Positions 9,964 through 21,900 of a stretch of 64,000 nucleotides of DNA are shown piece after piece (the first letter of the stretch is position 1; each line of letters starts with the position of its first letter). A program made the translations under genes and the position numbers. Below the pieces are notes generated by a model. The model saw nothing but the letters and a program-made list of their open reading frames with translations. It had not been told where the DNA came from and ran no database searches. Where the stretch lies: contig JAZGUH010000724.1 in the NCBI GenBank assembly GCA_037893225.1, positions 310,001-374,000 of the forward strand, given 5' to 3'. This stretch comes from Hippasteria phrygiana. Lineage: Eukaryota; Echinodermata; Asteroidea; Valvatida; Goniasteridae.

Positions 9964-12900
9964 ATGGCGGCGCCCTTGTTACGAAGGCTCTCTGATCTGT
10001 CGAAGATTTCCCGTGCGTTTTGTGGAGATTACTACATACTTGAAGCAGCTAAAAGGGTACGTTATTAAATAAGACTTCAAGAAAAGATTGAAGTGACAGG
10101 TGCACTTATTATTAACCTAGAACACTGGAAATTGGGTTTTCATCAACTTATAAAACGTAGGCTACAGCCCCCTGAGATTGGACTACTCCTAGAACTATGA
10201 GGTTCCGACATGAACCTCATACTCTAGGAAGACGCCGATTTTTCCCATAGGCTAGTACAGCAAGAATAAGAACGTCATTCCCATGCAACACGTTTCTACA
10301 TTTTTCGCCGTGAATTACTTCATGGCTGCCCCCAAAAATAATAATATGCCGCATTTACAATCCTCACCTTGCTTGCGCCAAGTCAATTTTCGCCTGAAAC
10401 GGGTCCAATTTGCGGGAAAAAAATGACAAAAATCTGCAGTCGTTCCGAAGCGATCACACACGCACACCATCGAGGAAGCCGCACACACGAAGCTCCTGTT
10501 TTGCGGGGGGGCCGTGGGTCGGTCAAGTCATGATTATTCATCGAAAATTTGAAGTGCGGTACGGCAGGCAACTGCCGCGTGTCCGTTATCTCTGCGACGA
10601 CAGGCAATGCATGCAGACGGTATATAACGGACACGCGGCAGTTGCCTGCCGTACCGTTCAAATTTTCGATGAATAATCATGACTTGACCGACCCACGGCC
10701 CCCCCGCAAAACAGGAGCTTCGTGTGTGCGGCTTCCTCGATGGTGTGCGTGTGTGATCGCTTCGGAACGACTGCAGATTTTTGTCATTTTTTTCCCGCAA
10801 ATTGGACCCGTTTCAGGCGAAAATTTACTTGGCGCAAGCAAGGTGAGGATGTAAATGCGGCATATTATTATTTTGGGGGGCAGCCATGAAGTAATTCACG
10901 GCGAAAAATGTAGAAACGTGTTGCATGGGAATGACGTTCTTATTCTTGCTGTACTAGCCTATGGGAAAAATCGGCGTCTTCCTATGAGGTTCATGTCGGA
11001 ACCTCATAGTTCTAGGAGTAAGATTGGACTCCTCCGTTGTGTGTACAACGCGACGGAGTCCAGATTATCAGTTTCTGCTTGCTGCCGTTTTCTTCATATT
11101 TTTACCCGATGAAGGAAGCTGGAATTTCGCTCACACTATTCCCTTGTGCCTAGAATTATAAAGATGCTTGGATTAGAATAGAAAGAGTAAATATGTCCTT
11201 GGGTGACGTGTTTACAGAAAATAATTAGCAAATCCACACTTTCGACGTCAACAAAATCCTGTACAAAACTACAAACTTCTCGTGCAAAAACTTACGCGCA
11301 CGCATGCGCAAAATGCATAGCAACTGTGTCGCTTCCACGCATGCGTGGTAGAGTTGTGGGCGTATGATGTGTTCGTCACGTCACACAGTGAAGTCATGCA
11401 AATTCGCTGTTTCGGTTTCTGAATTTCCTCAATTTTGCCGTCTTTCGACTGCCGTGCGATGTCTTCGTCTTTGGTAATTTGTGGTAATTGCCAAACGGCC
11501 ACCTTCGAAAAGGCCGAGAGGGGTTACAAGAGATTTTCGGTAAAGGTTTTGTCTAGCCCCGGGCACATTAAGAAAAGTCTTTGGCAAGGTCATAACACCC
11601 CTTGAATGTAAGACGCAATTCCTATGTTCAGTGTGTGACCAGTCGACTAATTTTTGTCAACGGTCACGTAGTTTATTATGTTAATAGTTGTGCAGGGCGC
11701 CCTCTTTTGTGACCACCTTGTTGGCACTTAAGGAATGTGGTCATGCCCTGAGTATATATTGTTGCTTTTTGTAGTAGTTATGTAACTGGTGGGATGTTTA
11801 ATACACTTGGTTGAGTTTTTCCTTTGGCCTGCGACATATAAACTGCATTTTTGGGGGAACTTGGGTCTTAAGCTCTTGCCTGGACGCATTCACAGCATTC
11901 TGGTTGCTTCTGCTTTTTGTACTGCTTGTCCATAGCCCGCCCCCCGTTTTTCTTTTACACTCGTCGTCGATAGTACAGCATAACTCGGCATTTAGTCAGA
12001 CTTTTTGGGGTTGTGGCCTGTGTTAGGCCTACACTCCCTTCCTTTGGCTTATGCCAAATGTAGTTGGGAGCTTGCAGCATGTGGGCAGTGAGGCGATTGG
12101 CGGTGGACTCTTGTGGATGCTATTGTCATGTACCTTTTCACTGAGCTACTACCTGTGTAATTTGCCTGTTGGACGGACACCATGCCACTTTATTTTCATG
12201 CTACATTGACTGTCGTTAATTGGGGCCAGTTAATATTGGTTCTATTTTGGGGTATTTAATTGCCATGTAATTTTGGGGTTTAATAATTTCTAATTTTGTT
12301 TATTTCTGGCATTAAACGTCATTTTCTCTGCAATCGGGATTCAGTTTACAAGTTTGGGGTTGGGCCTTAAATTGTAAGTTTGTGTTAAGTCGTTAATTGT
12401 CATTTTGATGCGGAAGTAACGATTGCTGACTGCTGAAATTTTGGGGTTGAATTCTAACTCTTTACGGTCTGCATTAAAATTTGCTTTCCCTGAATTTGGG
12501 ATTTGACTGCTTACAAGTTGGGGTGAACCTTTCAACTTGTTAATTGCATATAATTGATGTTAACTGCTGTAAATTATCATTCCGAAACTAGGGTTGGCAA
12601 TTGCTAACTATTATGATTTCGGTGTTTAATTGTTGAGAATCGTATAGAATTTTGTTTGCAATTAATTAAAGTCATTCATATATTTTCCTAAATTTATCGT
12701 CCTCTGATAATTCTTCAGTGTGCATCACTGTATCCTTTTAATTTATTTATTGTCTGGATATAACATTGCTGTGCCATTTGGTAACAGTTGGCATAGTTGG
12801 CAGTGTATCGCCAGACTCTTCTCCTCTCAATATTATTATTGGCTTTTCCGGCTTCCGGCCGGAAAAGGCTTTGTTTTTGTTCTGATTTAAAAAAAAGAAG

Positions 12901-15900
12901 TTTTTCTTCTTCTTCTTCCTCTTCTTATTTTAGTTCTATCCCAAATCCCATAGACTTTGTACACAAATTTTGTCAGTGGCACTTTGGTCACTAAACAACA
13001 TCAGATCTTAATCAAACTTAACACACACATAGACCCTAAGCTGAAATTGTATGCCGAAGAGTGACGTCATGATGATGTCATCACGTGATTTTTTATGAAT
13101 TTTTGAATTTTAAAATCGTAACATTCTTTTCAATATATCTAGCGAACAAAACAAGATATTTTCAAAATTCTTTTTGTTATAGCATTGGTATGTCTCAAAG
13201 ATATGTCTTAAAAGGTAAACATTTTGTGATGTCATGATAACGTCATCAAAACAAAACAAAAATTTAAACGCATGTCAGAGTCGGTCCGATTATAAAAATG
13301 TATACATTGAATTTTTCTCTACCTAATTCCAAAATTTCATGATCGTGGCTCACTCAAGTAAGAAATAACAGCCATTTGAAAATTTAGACCAAATTCAATA
13401 TAACACAAAGGAATTCTGGGAAGGGTAGATAAGCATAGCTAAAATGTGCATGCTGTTTATAAAAAGGGTTGATTTCTAGTCTTTTTTCAAGTCGCTAGAC
13501 TATTGCCCATAGCATTTGTAAACGTTTTCTTTCTTACCAGCCACTTTGGCTACTTTTAAACTTGGCAGACACTTACACCAACCGCTCACAATGTGTGCCA
13601 AACTTTTACATCATGATGACGTCATCACATGTCACGTGACGTCATGTTAAAGGTGCATTTTTCAAGGGCCCATATCTAGAGAACGGTAGGTCCGATTGCA
13701 TTCATACCTGGTATGTTGGTAGATCAGCTCATGTTATAGATGAAAATTGAGGTGACGTCATGATGACGTCATCATACGATTTTATAGTAATGTTTAAGTT
13801 TTTCAATATTTAAGTTTCTTAAAGACATATCTCATCAACACAACATGCTAATTTCAAAATTCTTTTTGTAATAGCTTTGTTAGCTCCTATATTCTATCAC
13901 AAAAATGTGAAAAATGTGTGACGTCATCATGACGTCATCTAAAATGTGCTTTTTTGAAACACATATAAGGGTACGTCCGATCGTCAAAATCATTGCTGAA
14001 TAGGTAGATAGTGCTACTAGCATGTAAAATCCAAAGTGACATCATGATGGCGTCATCGGCTGATTTTCTATGATTTTTTTGGTTCTATCCCATAGACTTT
14101 GTACACGAATTTTGTAAGAGCCACTTTGGTCACTAAACAATCTCAGATCTTAATCAGACTTAACACAAACATAGACCCTAAGCTGAAATTGTATGCCAAA
14201 GAGTGACGTCATGATGACATCATCGTGTGTGTAAAGTGACATAAACTTCTACGTTAAATTTTTGAGTTTGAATTTTAGGTCCTACTAACCTAAGGTCTAT
14301 ATTACATTTACCATACACATTCGCCGTATAAAAAATGACCCTAGTTTTTTCTTCACTTGATAATAATCAAGATGATATCCATTCAATAGTAAAAATAACG
14401 GAAAAGCCCTCTGTTCTGTTGACCAACAGACAGACAGAGCTCTAGTTTATATTTTGTTTAATTAGCACTCGGTAACAAGTGTAAGGACACTTTGATTTCT
14501 CAGACCGTCCCAAAGAAAAAGGGTTCCATAAAAAGAACCTTTCATCAAATAAACCCACTTCCGAAACTGCAAAACGACAGAAGACGAATTTCAAAAATTA
14601 ATTAAGAAAATCTAAAAGCTTTGATTATTCATGTTAAAATTTGAAGTACGGCACGCACGGCATGCACTCCGTCATGTCCGTTACCGTCCGCATCGCGCAC
14701 ATCGATCACTGCATGTACTGGGTACATGTATGTACGTGTACGTAGTAATCGATGCGCGCAATGCGGACGGTAACGGACACGATGGAGCACATGCCGTGCG
14801 CGCCATACTTTAAATTTTAACATGAATAATCATGAGCTTGTCTGGTGACCCCCGCACTTGACCCGCCCGGCAACAGTCGCATCGTGTGTGTGTCTGTCGG
14901 ATCGGAGATTTGTGTCACTTTTTTTCGCAAATTGGAACCGCTTCCGGCGACGTTTGCTTGGTGCACACAAGGTGAGGATGTAAATGAGGATATTACAGAT
15001 TTTTTGGGAAAACTGTGCAGCGGTTTTCGTGCGAACAGTAGAAACGTGAGTGCATGGAAATGACTTTCTTATTCTTGCTGTATTAAGCTATGGGGAAAAT
15101 AGACTTCTTTCTATGGGGTTCTGGTAGGAGCCCCATAGTTCTAGGGGTAGACGCGTGGTTGGCCTAGTGCCACAGTTATCATGGTTTATTATGGTTATTA
15201 TATATAGGCCTCTCCAGTCGCGAAGAACGACATGATAATCCGTGTTGCCGGATATGGTAATTCCATGAATATGCAGTGGTCTAGTGTTGGGCGGTTGCTT
15301 TGATAATAAATTGATTGCCTTTTTTCATAGCCAATTTGTGCAGCTGGACAGCATGCTGAATCCAGAAGAAATCTGTCATCCGGTGTAAGTATTGACTTTG
15401 AATTTATGGATGTGCTGATTGTTATTTTGCTGGTTTGTACTTAATTTTTAAGATTGAAAATGCATGTGTGCATAAGATAGTTCTACCTGTAGCAAGTATT
15501 TAACCCCTTGACACCGGATTTCATATGGGCGCCAGGCCGGCTTGTGCAGCCAAGCAAAACGGAAACAAGAGGCTTGTGCAGCCAAGCATAACGTACACAA
15601 TACCCCAATAATGGATTGAAAATGCAGAAATTGACGTGTATAGACGTCACCCGGCCAGGTGGCAATTTCAATCTGCACGTATTTGTGTCAACCGGTGGCA
15701 AGGGGTTAAACAAATCTCATATATAATCACATATTTTCTCCTATAAAAGTAAACATTTTACTAGTTCGCATTGGCCCAAAAAAAGTTTAGTATCGTTCTG
15801 TTTTAAAACGGGAGGATGCCCTTTTAATTTTATTCCAGTGGAGTCCACCAAATTGATTCAAAACATTCAATAGATTTATTTGGAGGCATTTTGTATCTTT

Positions 15901-18900
15901 CCTTTTCATTTTTTTATGGTGATTTGTGAGAAAAGCCCCCCAAAAGGAGGTGCAGTATTTAGAACTCAACTAAACGGATTAATATTTTCAAAATATCAGT
16001 ATATTTTCAAAATATCAGTATTCTCCAACTGTGTAATATTTAACATACGTTTACATTGAAATTTCATCAGTGGATTAAATTACTATATTTTGAAAGAATT
16101 GTTTACCATTGATCTTGGTAAAAGGTTTGAACCTCTTATTCTTGCCGATAGCATATACCAGCTCGGTACGGAGGTTGGCACACAGTGACGTTAATACCTG
16201 GAGATGGCATCGGGCCAGAGCTCATGTCGCATGTGAAAGAGGTTTTCAGGTAAAACGTGGCAAAAGCAGTAGTCGGGAACAAGGGCATCTCAATTTAAAT
16301 TAGGAGAGACTTTTTGCTTTATACTATGCATTTAACATTGATATAAAGTTATTCTAATGTGTTATAATGAATATTGGCAAGAGTGGGATTTGAACCTGCT
16401 ACCTCTGGAACACTGTATTGGCTTGTCTATCCTCCCCTGTGTTGGCGGTCTCCCAGTATCATTGTTCAGGGGGACCTAGTTAAGAGCTACATAACCAAGG
16501 ATTACGTCCCAACTTTATGACGCAACCTGAGAAACGGCAATGTGGGGATCACTAATGAGGGTACAATTTTTGATCACATAATGTTATCAGGTAAACCTGA
16601 AGAGGAAGCGACTAGTTTATTTAACCCTAACCCTGCCAGACGCAGCACAGTGCATCTGGGCTGACAGCTCCACTTAGCTGCACTCTGCACACAAGTCAAT
16701 TTGACAAACGATGCCCTGGAGGGTTAGGGTTAAATTAATAAATTTTTAGGGTGGACAGAGATCATCACCAAGACAAAGATCAGCATTTGAATCTGCATAT
16801 GAGAGCCAGTCACAAACAGTTACATCTCGGGCAGGTTTGATTGGTAACTTGTTTTTGCTGTGCAGAATTGTGACCTGTTCCCACGAAATGGGTAGAAAGT
16901 AGCAACATTTGAAAAATCAAGATTAATGGTATTTCTTAAAAGTACAGGTTAAAAGTTTTAATTTGATATATTGTGTGTTGTGGTACCTCATTCCTAGCCC
17001 CTGATATGTTTGGAGTTGTCAGAGTCTTGACCCCATGTTTTGAGACAATAAAGCTCAAAGTTTGATCTGTGCACACTTTAACCTGAGTTTAAAAAAGAAA
17101 TCATCCCCCAAAAATGTTTCGAGACTGGATTCAGTTTAAAAGCTTTGGGATACGATAGAATAGGGTTTTTCAAATGTACAGTAGTTAAAAATCAAAAAAA
17201 TTGACTTTTCAGTGGATGATTGTTGTTTCTGCTTGTAAACTCGGGAAAACCACAGTGCTGCCGGGTCACAATTTTTCTGTTGTCAGCAGATTTGTGTACT
17301 TACTGCAGCTAAATAGAGGAATCCCACAACGACGAGTTTAGCGCCGATCTACGCACTTCCGCGTTTGAAAACGAGGATCTCAATGTCACAGTAAACAACT
17401 TTATGCTGATCGTGCGCCAGCGCTGCCTTATATGGCCTGATTAAGTCATGCATGAATGAATGTGCTGAAAAGCGTTGTTTTGTTTGCCACTGACATTCTC
17501 GCTTTCAACCCGGAAGTGCGCAGAAGGGGCTAATGTGAAATTCCTCTATTTCTCAATTTATTTTGCAGGCATGCAGATGCTCCCATCGACTTTGAGGAGT
17601 TGATGCTGAGCGGGGAGAGGGAATCGGTGGAGGGGGAAGGAGTGGAGGATGCCCTGGTGGCCATCCAGAGGAATGGCATTGCCTTGAAGGGGAACATTCA
17701 CACAGAGGTCAACCGCTTTGCTGTGTGTAAATCAGACAATGTCCGACTCCGGTCAGTATACACCCACCCTTTAACAGTTGTCCCGTTAGGTTGGTTTGAA
17801 AGAGAGTCTACACTGGCAAGCTTTGGCTATGCTTGTGCTGTTGGATGTTAAATTAAATTTAAAAAAAAAATATAAAAAAAATAATAATAATTTACCGCAG
17901 CTACCATGTAATACTAACAGGCCCAGCCACGGTAGTTTTACAGGGACACTGATTATTACTGCTTCGATTAATGGGATTACATCAGCTGCATACAGCAAAT
18001 TTAAGGGCCATGTCACACGAGGCAATTCACATGCAATCAGTGCCAGGCATTCTCCCAAGAAGATAAAACATTCTCATTTCAACTTTCACATCATTTTCTT
18101 AGGAATGTCAATATACTTACTGACAGAGAAATATATCTTGAGCAACTCGAGTATTCCTTTAGCCTGCAGTGCTTCTAGTTGCCTCGTGTAACAAGGCCTT
18201 AATGGCTTGTCCGTGTAAATGGGAACTGCTGTAAGATTACATAAACATACCAATTTTGCCTTGTAATAATCCACAGAGTTGGTCTGGATCTCTTTGCCAA
18301 TGTGATCCACTGCAAGAGTCTGCCGGGACTGGAGACCAGACACAACAACATCGACATCGTTATCATCCGGGAAAACACTGAGGGCGAATACTCCAGTCTG
18401 GAACACGAGGTCTGGTAATTGACTCTTTGGCTGTAACTTTGCCAGTCTGGCGATCGCCTCTCACCGAGCTTATACTCAAGTCTTAAAAATGTAGAGTGTG
18501 AGTTCCAAGTGTCAAGTCAAGTCCAATTGTCCTATTAATCATGTATGTTGAATCCATCATTGAGGCTAAGTTGCGTTTCATTACATTCATAGATAATAGA
18601 TTTTAGGGCTGTACCGAATATTCAAATATTCGATCGTTAAGGTAGTGTACATGATTGGTCATTGTTGCAATTTTCAGAAATGGGCGGATTTGGGGGTTAG
18701 TATTTTATAGGAAATATCGTTCCACTGACCTGTTCAAAGTTTTGCGTTGTTGAATGGCGAAAAAACGACGCTCGTTTTCAACCGTCGGGCGGATGATAGC
18801 CTTTAGTCAAGGCGCGCGTAGCTACCTGGACGCGTGACGTGCCCCGAATGCCAGCATGTCCAGGGCACGTAGCCACGCGCGCCTTGACTAAAGGCTACAG

Positions 18901-21900
18901 GGCAGTTTTCCAACGATTTCCAGCTGGAAATCGTTGGAAAACGATATAAATGTTCACTTTTCTTGACAACGACGGCACACCTGGTGCCATCATTTCACAG
19001 GATGATTGAGACTACTATTAACTTACAGTCTAGTAAGGTATTTTGTAATAATTCTGTAAAAAAATAAATTGGATGATTACCAATCGTGTACACTACATTT
19101 AAACGAATATTTGAATACCTTTTTGCCGGTTCAAATATTCGAGAAAAAAATATGCAAGTACAGATACGACTCTGATGCTAATTTAAAGGTAGTGTACACG
19201 ATTGGTAATCCTCCAATTTTTTACTGAATTATTACGAAATGCCTTACTAGAATGTAAGTTAATAGTAGTCTCAATCATCCTGTGAAATTATGGCACCAGG
19301 TGTGCTGTCGTCAAGAAAAGTGGAAATTTATATCGTTTTAAAACTGCCCTGTAGCCTTTAGTCAAGGCGCGTGTGGCTACCCAGACGATCGAGTGTCGCG
19401 CCCCGGACATGCTGGCATTCGGGGCACGTCACGCGTCCAGGTAGCCACGCGCGCCTTGACTAATGGCTATCATCCGCCCGGCGGTTGGAAACGAGTGCTG
19501 TTTTTCTCTCTTTTTTTTTTGCTATCTAACAATGCAAAACTTTGAACAGGTCAGTGGAACGATATTTCCTATAAAATACTAACCCCCAAATCCGCTCATT
19601 TCTGAAAATTGCAACAATGACCAATCATGTACACTACCTTTAATTGAAAAGTTTCAAATGCCGCATTTTTGTTGACAGTATTTTTTTGTGGTCGGAGGCT
19701 TATTGTTCCCATCCGTAAAACCTCAAATACTTATATAAAATTTGCTGCAAAAACCCAGTAATTGTGCACATAAAACACAGGCATGCTTTGCGTGCAAATT
19801 TTTACAGGCGCGGCATTCTATTGCAGCTCATGACCCGTGAAAAAACTTGATCGGCGCCGTACCGGTTTCGAATATTCGGTCAAACCCATACTAAATTATT
19901 CGAAAATTAACAGCCCTAATAGATTTTCAGTTTGTATGGAAAGTAATGATACAGACGAGCTAGGGTTTTAGTCCAAGAGAGTGCCGCACCTTAGTCACTA
20001 GAGAGGTTTCGGAAATCAAAAGCCTCTAACCTGAATTTGATTTCCTTTTTTCTTTGTTAGACCTCACTTCTGATGTCCCATTCATTTCTTTCGACAGAGT
20101 GCAAGTGGTGTTGTGGAAAGCCTCAAAATCATTACAGAGGATCGGTCAAAGCGCATCGCCAAGTATGCGTTCGACTACGCAACCAGGCACGGCCGCAAGA
20201 AGGTCACTGCTATTCACAAGGCCAACATCATGTGAGGGAATTGTTTGAAAAACTCTTGTATCCGTACTATTGTTTAACCATCAGTTTTTGTGAATGCTCT
20301 TTTTCCTCCATTGATTCAAATATACATGTATATTTTAACCCTTTCAGTACCACATTGTTAATTGGCTTACCCCGGTACCACATTCTTTGTTCTGTCAAGC
20401 GTGAACAACTCAAGCCGAAAAACAACCAAAGATTTCAGCCTCAAGAGTAGATTGAATGGAAAATGTTGTGTGCAAATTTTGCTCAATGAAAATACTCTTT
20501 CATATGGTGTAAAAATGAAAGTCATAGCTGCTAAAATAGCAAAGTTATGGCTGTTTTCTCTTCTCTGGCCCACTTAACCAAACAGGAAACTTGTTTGTCA
20601 CACGAACAAATGGAACTCCATACAAATGACTGTGGAAGAAACTTCGGATACAGTTTTCTCAGAATATTGTAATGGTGACCCATACATTTAATAGCACCAT
20701 TAGAAAGATCTGAAAAAGCTCTCTCCATTGGTATGAGGATGAAGTATGGACAGCAAAAAACACAAATACTAGAGTTTATTGAAACACGGTGAGCTTATCT
20801 GCTTGGCTGCTTTGTGTGTGGTTTCCTTGTCGAGTAAACTTGACATTGGTTAGGAAAGGGTTAATTATTAACTGCAATATAATGTGAAATACAAAGATGT
20901 GTACAGTGCATGTACTGGCAGGCCAGAGTGTTTTAAACAGTATTGTTTTATGCCCTTATTCTGTGGGCATATTCTTACCTTGATTCATCTGAACTACTTT
21001 AGAGAAGATGTACACAGACGCATAAAAGCATCATGCGTCTCTTGAAATCTGTGAATGTACTTTGCGGGTGTAAAAGCATTTTACCAATTTCACCCATGCA
21101 GGAAACTTGGTGATGGCTTGTTCCTGGAGAGCTGTCGCAGTGTGTCTGAGCTGTACCCAAAGATTGAGTTCGGCGACTTGATTGTGGACAACTGTTGTAT
21201 GCAGGTATGTTGGACTACTCGGGACAGAATGTCAATCGGTTAGATTTGTATGGGATTCAACAGAGTCTGGGTTTAAGTCGTCAATATTGAATCCTGAGTT
21301 TTGCATGTGGAGTCTGAGTCATGAGTCACAAATTGGGAGTCTGATTCACCTACTCAATAATGAAAATAGATCTGGTACAAAAAAAAACTGTTGGCTTTTA
21401 TTCACGCAATATAAGTTTTTGAGTGTAAGTCCTGAATCATGTAGGTCAAGTCCGAGACATGAGTCCCAAAGGTCAAGGTTGACTCGAGGTCGTCTACTCA
21501 ATGATGACAAATCTTAATCAAAAATGCTATCGACATGACAAATGAAACCCAAGTCATGCAGGCTGAGTCCGAGTTGAATCACAAAGGTCAAGTACAAGTC
21601 TAAGTCACCTACTCAATAATGAAAATAACTATGGTACCTAACTCAGCTGACCTGTTTTCACTCAATATCTGGTACCAGTACTCAGATACATGTTTCAATA
21701 TCAATTCCGAATTGATCATGTGCTTTCCTGAGTGTGGCAACTCTGCATATGATCTGGACTGCATCCTGGAGTAGAATTTGTCAGCTGTAAATTTTGTGAA
21801 AACCTTACTAATGACCCTTCTATATAACTGAGTATGATAACATGCTTATGTTTTTACAAACCCCTCCTCTCATTCACGTAGTTGGTCTCAAATCCCACTC

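Larger units (their letters stand above)
10057..15330 (+). other. IDH3G intron 1, repeat-filled
   Basis: This is the longest intron of the gene (5.3 kb). It contains the 837-bp palindromic element, a long TGACGTCA-rich repeat and a one-armed relative of the palindrome. Between about 11100 and 12840 there is AT-rich sequence with no gene that I recognise. Confidence 0.7.
18596..19926. mobile_element. hAT-like MITE with 8-bp duplication, carrying two nested elements
   Basis: The element spans 18604-19918, from TAGGGCTGTACCGAATATTC to ACAGCCCTA. It is flanked by perfect ATAGATTT duplications at 18596-18603 and 19919-19926, the hAT signature. The family is recognised by AATATTCG-rich subterminal tracts and TTTTTGCCGGTTC. 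Copies at 47326 and 63150 are about 480-500 bp. This one is 1315 bp because two TTAA elements have inserted into it (separate entries). Confidence 0.88.

Noticed and set aside
10410..10854. Open frames of 88-101 codons repeated on both strands
   Set aside because: They mirror each other because they lie in the arms of a palindrome; the translations resemble no protein and the duplication is explained by the transposon.
16621..16733. Interstitial telomere repeat
   Set aside because: Only two units at each end, inverted, with TTAA borders and homologous copies: a MITE, not a telomere relic.
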